Assembly: GCA_902774265.1 (NCBI GenBank)
Contig: CACYHR010000004.1
Coordinates: 110,426-174,425 of the forward strand
Direction of reading: 5' to 3'
Origin: an uncultured Eubacteriales bacterium
GTDB taxonomy: Bacteria; Bacillota; Clostridia; Peptostreptococcales; Anaerovoracaceae
Length of the DNA: 64,000 nt
Part shown: positions 8,508-17,457 of the stretch, piece by piece
How the letters are laid out: each line of letters begins with the position of its first letter
Position numbering within the stretch: the first letter of the stretch is position 1
Notes under the pieces: model-generated
The model's database searches: none
What the model was told of the DNA's origin: nothing
The model's input: the letters and a program-made list of their open reading frames with translations, nothing else
Made by a program: the position numbers and the translations under genes

Positions 8508-10379
8508 CTAACCGAAGAACTGATCGCAGCCCATTCCGCTGTATCCGTCTTCGCAGGCTTTGATATAAAAATCAATGTCCGCAAGCCGTCCCTCACTGCA
8601 GACAGCTTCAACAGTATACACCGTCCCTTTCACATAACCTTTTGTTATAAGGTTTATATCGACCTTTCCGGTCGCGTTATACGGCAGATTATCCGTTATA
8701 ACGCATTCCTTAGGAAGCTGATCAGGATCAAACTCATCCCGATCGGCAAAAGCGGAGATCAATGCGTCCTTAACGATCGTTCTGACACGGCTTCCATATC
8801 CGTTTGCCTGTACATACAGCACAGGTATCGTGTCATATATCTCCTTATCGTATTTTGGTACGATAGCGCACGCCTCTATGCCATCCTGCTTTGATACCGC
8901 AGTTTCTATCACACCGGCATTGAATTCGACTCCCTCGTTGTTCGCAAAGAAGCGATTCATCCTTCCGGCATATGTTATCGTCCCGTCACCGTTCGTTACA
9001 ACGAGATCATATGTACAGATATACTGCTTTCCGTCGATCTCTGTTGTTTCAAAGAACACATTATCGCCTATACGCCCGCCGCTGATAAAATCCGATGAGA
9101 TATACAGTCCGCCTGTTCTCGGGCCGTCGTCGAGGGTATAGAAATTGCCGTTATCCTCATCGTATATGCGTACTTCTACGCCCGGGAGCGGTCTTCCTAT
9201 AGTATCCGCCGCATCCGATCCCGTATCAGGCAGCATGCAGGCTCCTCCGGCCTCGGACAGGCCGTATCCGCTGACAGCCTTAACATGACCGCCGTGCTTT
9301 CTTATGAAACTGTTGATGCGGCTCAGCATATCCGGAGAAACATACGAACCTCCGAGCGTCACGAGCTCAAGACTCGAAAAATCAAAAGACTTGCCTGAAG
9401 GATAATCCATCCATTCCTCGAACTGCTGCGAGCTCGTAAGCAGCACGTTTATTTTATATTTCTTTATCGCACTGTGAAAACCCGGATTAAAACCGCCCAT
9501 AGGTATCATGATATTGGTGAGTCCGAGAGCGAGCGGCACATGCACCATATCTACCATACTGTATGCAGCAGTCATTTCCTTAGTCATAGCCGTTACGCCG
9601 CCGTCTCTGAATCCCTGAAACATTTCGTGCTTCATCATGCTCAGAGCTGCGCTGTTCAGCGCAAAGTCCGAAAGCGGAATAGGTTTATGTATGCCCTTTG
9701 TAGTGCCCGATGTGTGAGTTATTACAGCCGTTTCATCATTTCTTTTGCGGCTTTCGGCATAGCTTGTCGCCTCGTATATATCAAAAAGATCCTCCATGAG
9801 CTTTACGTCAGGACAGATGCGTACGATCCAATCGTAAAGCTTAGTCTGCAGCCTCTCGACGGGAGCAGCATAAGGTCCGTCGACAAACGCCGGCAGCACG
9901 ATCGCGTTTCTGATCCCCAGATCATCCTTGTTTTCAGACAGCAGGCGAAGCTGTCCCGGCCATGCGTAAGTCTCCGCAAAGATAAGGTCTGTTATCCCTT
10001 CCTTGCGAATGGTATCACACCAGCGCTCCTCGTCGTGAGACTCCTCTACCGGTATCATCGAGACAGAAACGCCCAGCATATTGAGCGCATAAAAAGCTAT
10101 TATGCACTCTGCCGAAATGTTTCCGGTCATCCCGACACGTGAGCCGTTATGCTCTGTTATGCCCAGAGAAGCGAAAACCTCGGCATATCTGTCCCAGTTA
10201 CGAAAGAGCTGGCGATATGTGTACTTGCGTCTGCCGTCTCTCAGAGCGACCCGCCCAAGGCGTTCCTCGCTGTATGAGTTCAGTTCCTTAACGAATTTCC
10301 ACGCCTTCTGGTCCGCTATAGTCCCTCTGCTTATACGTCCGTTGATTATCTGCAGCTTATCTGCTTCCTTCTTTGTCAT
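8508..10379 (-). CDS. Adenylate-forming (AMP-binding) enzyme, paralogue B, with C-terminal YSGMGCD tag
   Basis: The enzyme has 623 residues from the ATG at 10379, which I prefer over an in-frame TTG at 10400 because GGAGATGG lies just upstream. Motifs are HTSGTTKG, GYGLSEAGG, the ICTYDLV block, AGRMNRFFANNEG and the catalytic lysine in YNATGKVD. The last residues, GYSGMGCDQFFG, are not part of the usual fold and closely resemble the first residues of paralogue A (DKYSGMGCDCNFF), suggesting a shared docking or modification tag. It heads the leftward operon continuing through 8484-5632 and beyond. Substrate unknown. The 250 bases upstream carry the divergent amidohydrolase promoter and a dispersed repeat. 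Confidence 0.85.
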   Translation of the reverse strand: MTKKEADKLQIINGRISRGTIADQKAWKFVKELNSYSEERLGRVALRDGRRKYTYRQLFRNWDRYAEVFASLGITEHNGSRVGMTGNISAECIIAFYALNMLGVSVSMIPVEESHDEERWCDTIRKEGITDLIFAETYAWPGQLRLLSENKDDLGIRNAIVLPAFVDGPYAAPVERLQTKLYDWIVRICPDVKLMEDLFDIYEATSYAESRKRNDETAVITHTSGTTKGIHKPIPLSDFALNSAALSMMKHEMFQGFRDGGVTAMTKEMTAAYSMVDMVHVPLALGLTNIMIPMGGFNPGFHSAIKKYKINVLLTSSQQFEEWMDYPSGKSFDFSSLELVTLGGSYVSPDMLSRINSFIRKHGGHVKAVSGYGLSEAGGACMLPDTGSDAADTIGRPLPGVEVRIYDEDNGNFYTLDDGPRTGGLYISSDFISGGRIGDNVFFETTEIDGKQYICTYDLVVTNGDGTITYAGRMNRFFANNEGVEFNAGVIETAVSKQDGIEACAIVPKYDKEIYDTIPVLYVQANGYGSRVRTIVKDALISAFADRDEFDPDQLPKECVITDNLPYNATGKVDINLITKGYVKGTVYTVEAVCSEGRLADIDFYIKACEDGYSGMGCDQFFG

Positions 10380-10510
10380 AAACCATCTCCGATATTGCAA
10401 CTATATATTCCCTTTAACTATATCACAGATATTCATTATCTGGCACAGTCATTAGCATCTATTATGCAAAAAGAATGTTACACTTAAGTAAACACCTTGA
10501 GTCGTATATA

Positions 10511-10544
10511 AAGCGAGCTTGTTGGAGCTTTGCTCCTGGTTGAA
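10511..10544 (+). repeat. 34-base dispersed repeat with GGAGC-TTT-GCTCC hairpin (copy 1)
   Basis: This stretch is identical over 34 bases to the reverse complement of 63905-63938, some 53 kb away, and contains the short hairpin GGAGC-TTT-GCTCC. It lies between two divergent genes. Confidence 0.75.
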
Positions 10545-10590
10545 CTGATGATAAGAAGAGTGATATCTTTTAAAAACGTACTCTGAATGG

Positions 10591-10596
10591 TATAAT
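10591..10596 (+). promoter_or_regulatory. Probable extended -10 promoter of the amidohydrolase gene
   Basis: TGG-TATAAT matches an extended -10 element. The base 17 upstream region offers only a poor -35 (TTTTAA). Transcription would start near 10603, giving a leader of about 40 bases before the AGGAG-preceded ATG at 10646. Confidence 0.5.
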
Positions 10597-10645
10597 TTGC
10601 TTAATTCAATTACTCAGAACATTATTTTGATCAGGAGAATCAGCA

Positions 10646-11923
10646 ATGAGAAAAAGACATTATCTTAAAACAGCATTTGTAGGAGGCCAGCTGATAACCG
10701 GCAGGCACAAGGATGCCATACAGGATTCACTGGTAATGATTGACCGCGGCGGGATCATTTATGCCGGCGAACGCAATTATGATATGGCTCCGAGTCTTGA
10801 AGGCTTTGATGTCGTAGACATCACCGGAAAGACCCTCATGCCGGGTCTTATCGATACGCATCTTCATTTCAGCGGCAATCTCAATGACAATGATTCCGAC
10901 TGGGTCAGAGAGCCTCTCCTTCAGAAGCAGGTCATGGCTGTTCAGCAGGCTCATGAATGCCTTGAAAACGGTCTCACTTCAGTAGGCGAAATTTCCAGAT
11001 TCGGTATCCCTATCAGAGATATGGTCAATACCGGTCAGATGCAGGGACCGAGGATCATTGCTTCCGGCAGAGGCTTTTGCGCCACAGCATCGCACGGCGA
11101 TTCGCATAACTGCTCCATTGAAGAAGTAGCTGCCGGTCATCCATGGGCAGAGACAGTGGACGGACCATGGGAACTCCGTAAGGCGGTAAGACGCAGACTC
11201 AGAGAATGCCCTGATGCCATCAAAATCTGGGCAACAGGCGGCGGTATCTACAGATGGGATACCTCCCGTGATCACCATTACACATTCGAAGAAATAAAGG
11301 CTGTCGTAGATGAGTCTGCTATGAGAGGGATCCCGGTATGGTCTCACACTTACGGAGCAGTAACACCTTCGGTCGATGCGGGTGCTGATTTCATTATCCA
11401 CGGATTTGAGATCAATGACGATGATATGGAGAAAATGTTCATTAAGGGCATATATTTCTGCCCGACGATCAACTTCCTGCCGGCATGGCTGTCGACTTAT
11501 CCTCCGTCATACATTCCGGGTGTGCATGACAAATACGAAGGTGCAACTCTGATCGACAAGGAACTCGCTAGACTTTATGACAATGTCAACAAAGCCTATA
11601 AAATGGGTGTCATAATCACTGTCGGATCCGACAGCTTCAATTCTGATTCAACGCCTTACGGAGTCACAGCTATAGGCGAGATACACAGATTCGTGGATTC
11701 ATGCGGAATGAGCGAGATGGATGCTATCATAGCCGGTACGGCAAACGGTGCCAGGGCGCTCGGATGCTATCATCTTACCGGTTCCATCACCAGAGGCAAA
11801 AATGCCGACATGCTGTTGATCAACGGAGATCCGCTGAAAAACATCTATGACATCAGTGTAGAAAACATGGATATGATCATCAAGGACGGCGAAGAGGTTC
11901 TTCGTTACAAGGATAAGAAGTAA
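10646..11923 (+). CDS. Metal-dependent amidohydrolase (imidazolonepropionase/prolidase-like)
   Basis: The protein has 425 residues and the layout of the amidohydrolase superfamily: a small beta-sandwich N-terminus, then a TIM barrel. Metal ligands are visible: HxH in DTHLHF (72/74), a probable carbamylated lysine in AIKIWATGG (Lys 193), His 234 in VWSHTYG, His 252 in IIHGFEI and an Asp in VGSDSF. Relatives hydrolyse imidazolone propionate, Xaa-Pro or acylated-lysine dipeptides and related cyclic or peptide amides. No signal peptide is seen. It is on the opposite strand to the surrounding adenylation cluster and pairs with the small gene starting at 11942. ATG preceded by AGGAG. Substrate not identifiable. 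Confidence 0.88.
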   Translation: MRKRHYLKTAFVGGQLITGRHKDAIQDSLVMIDRGGIIYAGERNYDMAPSLEGFDVVDITGKTLMPGLIDTHLHFSGNLNDNDSDWVREPLLQKQVMAVQQAHECLENGLTSVGEISRFGIPIRDMVNTGQMQGPRIIASGRGFCATASHGDSHNCSIEEVAAGHPWAETVDGPWELRKAVRRRLRECPDAIKIWATGGGIYRWDTSRDHHYTFEEIKAVVDESAMRGIPVWSHTYGAVTPSVDAGADFIIHGFEINDDDMEKMFIKGIYFCPTINFLPAWLSTYPPSYIPGVHDKYEGATLIDKELARLYDNVNKAYKMGVIITVGSDSFNSDSTPYGVTAIGEIHRFVDSCGMSEMDAIIAGTANGARALGCYHLTGSITRGKNADMLLINGDPLKNIYDISVENMDMIIKDGEEVLRYKDKK

Positions 11924-11941
11924 TGCGGGAGGTACAGTGCT

Positions 11942-12244
11942 ATGATGAACAATGATATTAATCAGTTGCGTAAAGAGATCGGACAGGTCCTTACCACGCA
12001 GTACGATTATCCGCCAAACGGAATGGGTTCACTCGGTTATAAAGGGAACAATATGTACAGATTCAAGGTGGATGATCTCGGAGACATAATGCTTTTTTTG
12101 GCTGAAAGAACCGAATCGTACAGTCACTCATATAATGTCGACATGCTTGCTCAGGAGATAATCACGGATCTGCTTGATCAGGGGCTGATCTGTTACGGCG
12201 GCTATAGATTCAAGCAGCAGCAGAAAGAACGCCACAGCATCTGA
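11942..12244 (+). CDS. Small hypothetical protein downstream of the amidohydrolase
   Basis: The protein has 100 residues, is soluble, and I recognise no family. The start overlaps a GGGAGG-type ribosome site 18 bases after the amidohydrolase stop, so it is cotranscribed. Notable are a Gly/Tyr/Asn-rich middle (PPNGMGSLGYKGNNMY) and a C-terminal half that looks alpha-helical (MLAQEIITDLLDQGL). A role as a partner or regulator of the amidohydrolase is only a guess. A hairpin terminator follows about 65 bases later. Confidence 0.7.
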   Translation: MMNNDINQLRKEIGQVLTTQYDYPPNGMGSLGYKGNNMYRFKVDDLGDIMLFLAERTESYSHSYNVDMLAQEIITDLLDQGLICYGGYRFKQQQKERHSI

Positions 12245-12309
12245 TGCCGCCATCAGGGCAAGAGCTCAGGGCAAAGCAGTGAAACAGCAAATTTAATCAA
12301 TTAAAAAAA

Positions 12310-12342
12310 CGGACTGCCGCACTTATGAAGTGAGGCGGTCCG
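12310..12342. terminator. Bidirectional hairpin terminator
   Basis: A stem of 13 positions (arms 12310-12322 and 12330-12342, with wobbles) encloses a 7-base loop. On the minus strand it is followed by seven Ts, and on the plus strand by CTTTATT. It lies between convergent genes and can serve both. Confidence 0.8.
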
Positions 12343-12350
12343 CTTTATTA

Positions 12351-13247
12351 TTATACTGATGCTTCAAACCACTCGCATATTTTATCAAGGGCATCCCTGC
12401 TCTCGGGCAGATACGGCCTTAAGTTAACAAATGCATGGGTCAGTTCTTTGTTTTTCTGTCCGTAATACAGAAATCTGCACTTATTACCTGCAGCTTTCAA
12501 AGCGCGATAATACTGTTTGCTTGCTTTTTTCAGAGGATCTGCGCGGCTGCTCGTTAATATCGCAGGAGGGAGACAGCTTATTACTCTACTGTTCTCAGGA
12601 TCCATATATGACATAAATGTCTTATCCTTCCTGAGTTCTCTGAAAATAGCCTTCGGATAAAGCAGTCCTATGAAATTCTTTTTCGTTGTGTAAAACATAC
12701 CGCTTACAAACGCCAGCGCCTTAAGGTCAAGCCGCGAAGATCTGCATCCGAGAATATTGCTCAGCTCCGGCGAGCGGGCTGATGCTGCAGCGTACAGTCC
12801 GAGGAATGCGCCGGCGCTCTCCGCTATCATAAACGCTCTGTCCGGATCACCGCCTCTTTCTTCGAGGGCATCGGCTGCAAAATCGAGTGCAGCGCAGATG
12901 TCCGAAATCTCGCCCGGAGCATCCGCTTCATCCATCATGCGGTATGACGGAGCAAACACAAGATATCCCTTTCCGGCAAGCAGTTCGCATACATCCCGTT
13001 CCATAATCGGTTTTCCTAAAAAAAGTCCTCCCCCATGCAGGAGTACGATCACGGGAAGCTTCTCCCCGCGGCATTCTTTCGGTCTGTATATATCCGCATA
13101 AAGATCATTTCCGTCTCTCCCGCTGTAAGTGACATTGAATTCCTCAATTATGTCATCAGGCGCTTCATGCTCCCACTTATGCCGGTCAGTATGTCCGGCT
13201 ATCTTCCTTCTGATATGCCTTGCATATTTGTACATCAATGGTTCCAT
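12351..13247 (-). CDS. Alpha/beta-hydrolase, HSL family, stand-alone
   Basis: The protein has 298 residues and is the same type as the N-terminal half of the fusion at 5632-8484. It has the HGGG oxyanion motif (71-74), AESAGAF nucleophile motif (Ser 144), an Asp near 243 in SRADPL and a His in ELTHAFV near 273. The Glu in AESAG, instead of the usual Asp in GDSAG, is shared with the fused copy and marks a common origin. Probable esterase, thioesterase or peptide hydrolase acting in the cytoplasm (no signal peptide). It follows paralogue A by 68 bases and ends at the bidirectional terminator. Confidence 0.87.
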   Translation of the reverse strand: MEPLMYKYARHIRRKIAGHTDRHKWEHEAPDDIIEEFNVTYSGRDGNDLYADIYRPKECRGEKLPVIVLLHGGGLFLGKPIMERDVCELLAGKGYLVFAPSYRMMDEADAPGEISDICAALDFAADALEERGGDPDRAFMIAESAGAFLGLYAAASARSPELSNILGCRSSRLDLKALAFVSGMFYTTKKNFIGLLYPKAIFRELRKDKTFMSYMDPENSRVISCLPPAILTSSRADPLKKASKQYYRALKAAGNKCRFLYYGQKNKELTHAFVNLRPYLPESRDALDKICEWFEASV

Positions 13248-13315
13248 ACTATCCCGTTCTTCCTTCCTCGAATTTTTTTATTATTTGTCAGGAAAGGTCT
13301 TTCCGGACTGCTTTG

Positions 13316-15268
13316 TCATTCTGTATCGAGTTCTTCCGGAAGACCTGTTTCTGCAAATACTGATCTGCTATGAGTCACAAGCCTTATATCTTTCAGTACG
13401 CCGTCACGTCTGACAGGTATAACATTATAGCGGTATCCTTCAACATCTCCGGTCACGATCTGATGATTATCCACCTTACCGGAAGCATTATACGGTATAT
13501 CATCCGTGATAACACACTCTAACGGGAGATTAGACTCTTTTATAACTCCGTCTGTGATAAAAGCTCCTCTCAATGCATTTATGACCGCATGTTTTGCGCT
13601 GTCTGCAGGTAGTGTTGCCTTAACATACAGTACCGGGATCGTATCACGGATGCGTTTGCTGTATCCGGGCACAAGTCCGCAGCTCTCGATCTTTGGCTGC
13701 GCAGAAACTGCATTTTCCACAAGTCCTGCATCAAAACGCACGTTATCGTTATTGACAAAAAATTTGTTCATCCTTCCGGCATAGTAGAAAACGCCCTCTT
13801 CGTCCGTCTTTACATAATCAAAAGTATTCAGATACTTCTCTCCTTCAATCTCTTCAAGCTCAAAAATCGTCTTATCGCCCAGTTTGCCCGAACTGACAGA
13901 TGGAGAACTGATATACATTATACCCTCTGCCGGTCCGTCTGCCGGATCAAGGAAACGTCCGCTTTCTTCATCAAAAAGTCTTATTTTTATTCCATCCACA
14001 GGACGACCTATAGCATCGTCCTCTCTGTCAGAAGATGAAATTATGCAGGCTCCTCCGGCCTCAGAGAGTCCGTATCCTATCGTCACGCGCGCTTTTGAGC
14101 CGCATCTCTTAAGATATCTGTTATATCTATTCCTCGCATCTGCGGAGGCATACGAGCCTCCGAGGAATATAAATTCAAGATCGCTGAGATCCGGGCGGTA
14201 AGGCAGTTTCATCAGCATTTCCATTATGACAGGTCCGCCGAATAAAACATTGACACGGTAATACGATATAGCCCTCAATGTATCTATATTGAACCCGCCT
14301 GTCGACATAACAGCGATCCTGCCTCCGAATGCAAGAGGAAGAACAAGTTCATCGCACAGAGCATAAGCCGAGCCAAGCTCAGCGGCCAGAAATGCCGAAG
14401 CTCTGCCGTACAGAGATTCAAATCTGCTGTCTGCAAGAAGTCTCGCAGATGTCTCATTGATGCCTCTGTCCGACAGCGGAACAGGTTTGCTGGCACCTGT
14501 CGTCGTTCCGGATGTATGCGCGATCATCGCAGCATCGTCACATTCTGTCTGAGCATAAACTATATCTTCGTTCTTATATTTTTTCAGAAGTTCGTCCATA
14601 AAGAGTACGCCCTGTATACTCTTCAGTTCATCATATTTCATCAGAGCAAACATTTCCTCAAAGGGATTGGCAAATTCACCAAAAACAGGGATATGAATAA
14701 CTATCACATTCCTGATTCCGAGTTCATCTTTTTCCTCCATGAGCTGTTTCAGGTATTTTTTGCTCAGATCATAGTCAGGCAAAATGATATCTGTTATGTT
14801 CTCGTTCTGATCCATTCCCCTGAGTCCGTCAATATTGTTTGCACTTCTCATAAGGCTTATGGAAACAGACGCACCCGTCATATTCAGCGCAAACAAAGCC
14901 AGAATGATCTCTGCGGCAGGCGTGCCTCTCACTGCAACTCTTGCATGCTCTTTTCCTGTCATGCCAAGAGTCGAAAACACTCTCGCATAACGTTTCCATT
15001 TCCTGAACATCTGGCGGTAGGTGTACTGCCGCCTTCCGTCTACAAGCGCAACAGCGTCAAGCCTTTCATCGCTGTATGAATTCAGCTCCTTTATAAACTT
15101 CCAGCATTTCTGTTCGATGATCTCTCTGCTTTCAATACGTTTTCTGATCTCGTCAGGAATAACGCGGGCTGCAGTACTTATTCCGGCATCCGCTGCATAG
15201 TCCGGACCATCCGGACATGAAAAGAAATTACAATCGCATCCCATACCGCTGTATTTATCGTTGATCAT
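13316..15268 (-). CDS. Adenylate-forming (AMP-binding) enzyme, paralogue A, with N-terminal Cys-rich tag
   Basis: The protein has 650 residues. It opens with an unusual stretch, DKYSGMGCDCNFFSCPDG, with three cysteines; the first half matches the C-terminal end of paralogue B. From about residue 40 it is a normal adenylation domain: QKCWKFIKELNSYS, HTSGTTTG, IGYGLSEAGG, YLNTFDYV, AGRMNKFFVNNDN and the catalytic lysine in YNASGKVD. It should form an acyl-AMP; the acceptor is unknown. It is the first gene of the leftward group and is followed by the stand-alone alpha/beta-hydrolase, the same pair of activities as in the fusion. Start ATG at 15268 has AAAGGA upstream. Confidence 0.86.
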   Translation of the reverse strand: MINDKYSGMGCDCNFFSCPDGPDYAADAGISTAARVIPDEIRKRIESREIIEQKCWKFIKELNSYSDERLDAVALVDGRRQYTYRQMFRKWKRYARVFSTLGMTGKEHARVAVRGTPAAEIILALFALNMTGASVSISLMRSANNIDGLRGMDQNENITDIILPDYDLSKKYLKQLMEEKDELGIRNVIVIHIPVFGEFANPFEEMFALMKYDELKSIQGVLFMDELLKKYKNEDIVYAQTECDDAAMIAHTSGTTTGASKPVPLSDRGINETSARLLADSRFESLYGRASAFLAAELGSAYALCDELVLPLAFGGRIAVMSTGGFNIDTLRAISYYRVNVLFGGPVIMEMLMKLPYRPDLSDLEFIFLGGSYASADARNRYNRYLKRCGSKARVTIGYGLSEAGGACIISSSDREDDAIGRPVDGIKIRLFDEESGRFLDPADGPAEGIMYISSPSVSSGKLGDKTIFELEEIEGEKYLNTFDYVKTDEEGVFYYAGRMNKFFVNNDNVRFDAGLVENAVSAQPKIESCGLVPGYSKRIRDTIPVLYVKATLPADSAKHAVINALRGAFITDGVIKESNLPLECVITDDIPYNASGKVDNHQIVTGDVEGYRYNVIPVRRDGVLKDIRLVTHSRSVFAETGLPEELDTE

Positions 15269-15326
15269 AATACTTCAGTCCTTTCCGGGTTTATTTCTCA
15301 GGTCCCTTCATCGAGAAATGATATTC

Positions 15327-15332
15327 ATTATA
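15327..15332 (-). promoter_or_regulatory. Possible -10 box for paralogue A
   Basis: A TATAAT hexamer sits about 60 bases before the start codon on the minus strand. No good -35 hexamer is seen at the usual distance, so this is tentative. Confidence 0.35.
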
Positions 15333-15387
15333 TAATACATATTAAGATCGTTGCATCTTTTTTTATCCGGATCATTCCCGGGAAAAA

Positions 15388-15420
15388 AGCCGGGGCAGTA
15401 CGTTATGTACAGTCCCGGCT
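15388..15420 (-). terminator. Terminator of the thiamin operon
   Basis: Arms 15388-15401 and 15407-15420 form an AGCCGGG-based stem with one wobble and one mismatch, followed on the minus strand by six Ts. It lies 25 bases past the cytX stop. Confidence 0.8.
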
Positions 15421-15444
15421 CGTATTGTCATATGCATCAGCATA

Positions 15445-16641
15445 TCAATTTTCTGTATCAGCAGCTTTTTTTGCAGCTGCAGCCCTCTCTGCAAACCCGG
15501 CAGCAATACATATTGCTATCGTTGCTGCGATATCTACAAGAGTGCTTCCTATCGGCAGATCTATCGTCATGAGTTTTCTGTACAGAAGGAATCCGGCAAA
15601 CCATATGACAAGATTCTTTATGCATACCGCTTCTTCGTCATGTCTTCTCCTGATGATGAAAAAGTCTGCTATCATAACTCCTATCATCGGCGCAAATACC
15701 GATCCTATGAGATACAGAAAGCTCGTAAAGTCATCCATAGGAAATGCTATGGCGGCAGCGGTCCCTATCGCAGCCGCAGCTATCGCCACTTTTTTCCCGT
15801 CTATCTTTTCCGAGAACAGTTCGCTGGAGATTCCCGCAGAATATGCATCGAGGAATGTTGTAGTTACTGTGGACAGAACTATGATCACCAGTCCGGCAAC
15901 CCCAAGACCTGCTTTAAGCATGATCTCAGCGATATCAGAGGTACCGGCAAGCAGAGCAGATCCCATTCCTATTATGTACATCCAGCAGCTGACAGCTCCG
16001 TATACGATTGCAGACCATGCAGATGCTGCCGCAGGCTTTTCCGCTTCTCTGGTGTAGTCGCTTATGAGCGGAAGCCAGGATAAAGGCATTGCCACATTCA
16101 GCTCGATAGCCGCACCGAAGGAAAGGCCTCCCTCAGCGGCAGCAGAGAGATCTCCTCTTCGGAATATCACAAAAGAAAGAACTATCGTAAGTATGAACAG
16201 CGCACTCATGGCGATAAGGTTCACCTTTCCCAGGCTCTGTATACCGATGACCAGCCACAGAATTATAAGGCCGCCTATAACAAGAGCCCATTCCCATCGG
16301 CCGCAGGAAACAGCTCCGTTTGCAGCGAGCGCTCCGTCATAGATCATGATCGCAGTCCATCCGACGAGCTGCAGGACATTCAGCATGGCAAAGAGCAAAG
16401 CTCCTTTGCTGCCAAAACTGAGCGTGACAGTCTCCATCGCGCTCATACGTGTTTTTCCGCCCATATATCCGGCCAGGAAAAGCAGGAAGCAGCCTATGAC
16501 GTGTCCTGTCAGTATCGAAAGCAGCGCTTTTGAAAAGCCAAGCGGAGCAAGGAAGGTCCCGGTCATTATCTCGGCCAGACTAACGCCTGCGCCAAACCAT
16601 ATAAGGGCATTCTCAAATATCGTTGTTCTTTTCTCCTGCAT
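15445..16641 (-). CDS. cytX: Hydroxymethylpyrimidine permease, CytX-type (NCS1 family)
   Basis: The protein has 398 residues with about twelve hydrophobic segments and the look of NCS1 cytosine/purine permeases: early GAGVSLAEIMTG, ALLFAMLNVLQLVGWTAIM and MPLSWLPLISDYTREAEKP. CytX transporters are typically TPP-riboswitch controlled and import the pyrimidine moiety of thiamin. Position supports this: it is the last gene of the thi operon, starting 3 bases after the thiD stop with GGAGG inside thiD. It would supply the substrate for ThiD. Specificity is inferred from operon context. Confidence 0.87.
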   Translation of the reverse strand: MQEKRTTIFENALIWFGAGVSLAEIMTGTFLAPLGFSKALLSILTGHVIGCFLLFLAGYMGGKTRMSAMETVTLSFGSKGALLFAMLNVLQLVGWTAIMIYDGALAANGAVSCGRWEWALVIGGLIILWLVIGIQSLGKVNLIAMSALFILTIVLSFVIFRRGDLSAAAEGGLSFGAAIELNVAMPLSWLPLISDYTREAEKPAAASAWSAIVYGAVSCWMYIIGMGSALLAGTSDIAEIMLKAGLGVAGLVIIVLSTVTTTFLDAYSAGISSELFSEKIDGKKVAIAAAAIGTAAAIAFPMDDFTSFLYLIGSVFAPMIGVMIADFFIIRRRHDEEAVCIKNLVIWFAGFLLYRKLMTIDLPIGSTLVDIAATIAICIAAGFAERAAAAKKAADTEN

Positions 16642-16644
16642 CTG

Positions 16645-17454
16645 CTACGCCTCCTCCCTGAATGCTTCGGGAAGTGCGTAATTATGTGCAAGAGGTCCGG
16701 AGCCCTTTCCGAGATCAAGCATCTCTGCCAAAGCTCCCGAGAGATATGCTTTAGCCTTGCTGACGGATTCCTCAATACTGAATCCTTTGGCGAGCCCCGA
16801 GGCAATTGCGCTTGAAAGCGTACAGCCTGTTCCATGAGTGTTCGGATTATCTATTCTTTTACCGGTAAACCAGAGCGGTTCGTCCATCCCTTCTCCGAAC
16901 AGTACATCGTTGGCGTCGTTTACCCTGTGCCCGCCCTTTACGAGGGCTGCGCATCCGTATCTTTCAAAGAGGATCTTCGATGCGGTCTCCATATCCGACT
17001 GATCTTTGATATCCATTCCGACAAGTATCTCCGCTTCGGGAATGTTAGGCGTTATCACTCCGGCAATCGGGAGGAGTCTCGATTTGAGGGTCTCTGTAGC
17101 CGCCTCTTCTATCAGGCGTGCTCCGCTTGTAGCCACCATAACCGGATCAACGACAATATTATGCGCTCCATACTGCCCGAGTTTGTCAGCGATGACCTCT
17201 ATAAGTCCTGACGATGATACCATTCCGATCTTGACAGCGTCAGGGAATATGTCCTCAAAGACAGCATCCAGCTGTTTTGCGAGAAACTCCGGTGAAACCT
17301 CGAGTATACCTGTAACGCCGGTGGTATTCTGAGCAGTAAGTGCTGTGACAGCGCTCATTGCATATACCCCATTCATAGTCATCGTCTTGATGTCTGCCTG
17401 AATACCGGCGCCTCCACAGGAATCCGACCCTGCGATCGTCAATGCTTTTCTCAT
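16645..17454 (-). CDS. thiD: Hydroxymethylpyrimidine/phosphomethylpyrimidine kinase ThiD
   Basis: The enzyme has 269 residues, normal for ThiD, and is a ribokinase-fold kinase that phosphorylates HMP and then HMP-P to give the pyrimidine diphosphate for thiamin phosphate synthesis. Visible are the opening TIAGSDSCGGAGIQAD, the NTTGV segment, DPVMVATSG and the anion-hole block NPNTHGTGCTLSSAIA. It lies 123 bases downstream of the HAD gene and directly before cytX. It should be controlled by the upstream TPP riboswitch. Confidence 0.94.
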   Translation of the reverse strand: MRKALTIAGSDSCGGAGIQADIKTMTMNGVYAMSAVTALTAQNTTGVTGILEVSPEFLAKQLDAVFEDIFPDAVKIGMVSSSGLIEVIADKLGQYGAHNIVVDPVMVATSGARLIEEAATETLKSRLLPIAGVITPNIPEAEILVGMDIKDQSDMETASKILFERYGCAALVKGGHRVNDANDVLFGEGMDEPLWFTGKRIDNPNTHGTGCTLSSAIASGLAKGFSIEESVSKAKAYLSGALAEMLDLGKGSGPLAHNYALPEAFREEA

Positions 17455-17457
17455 TTT

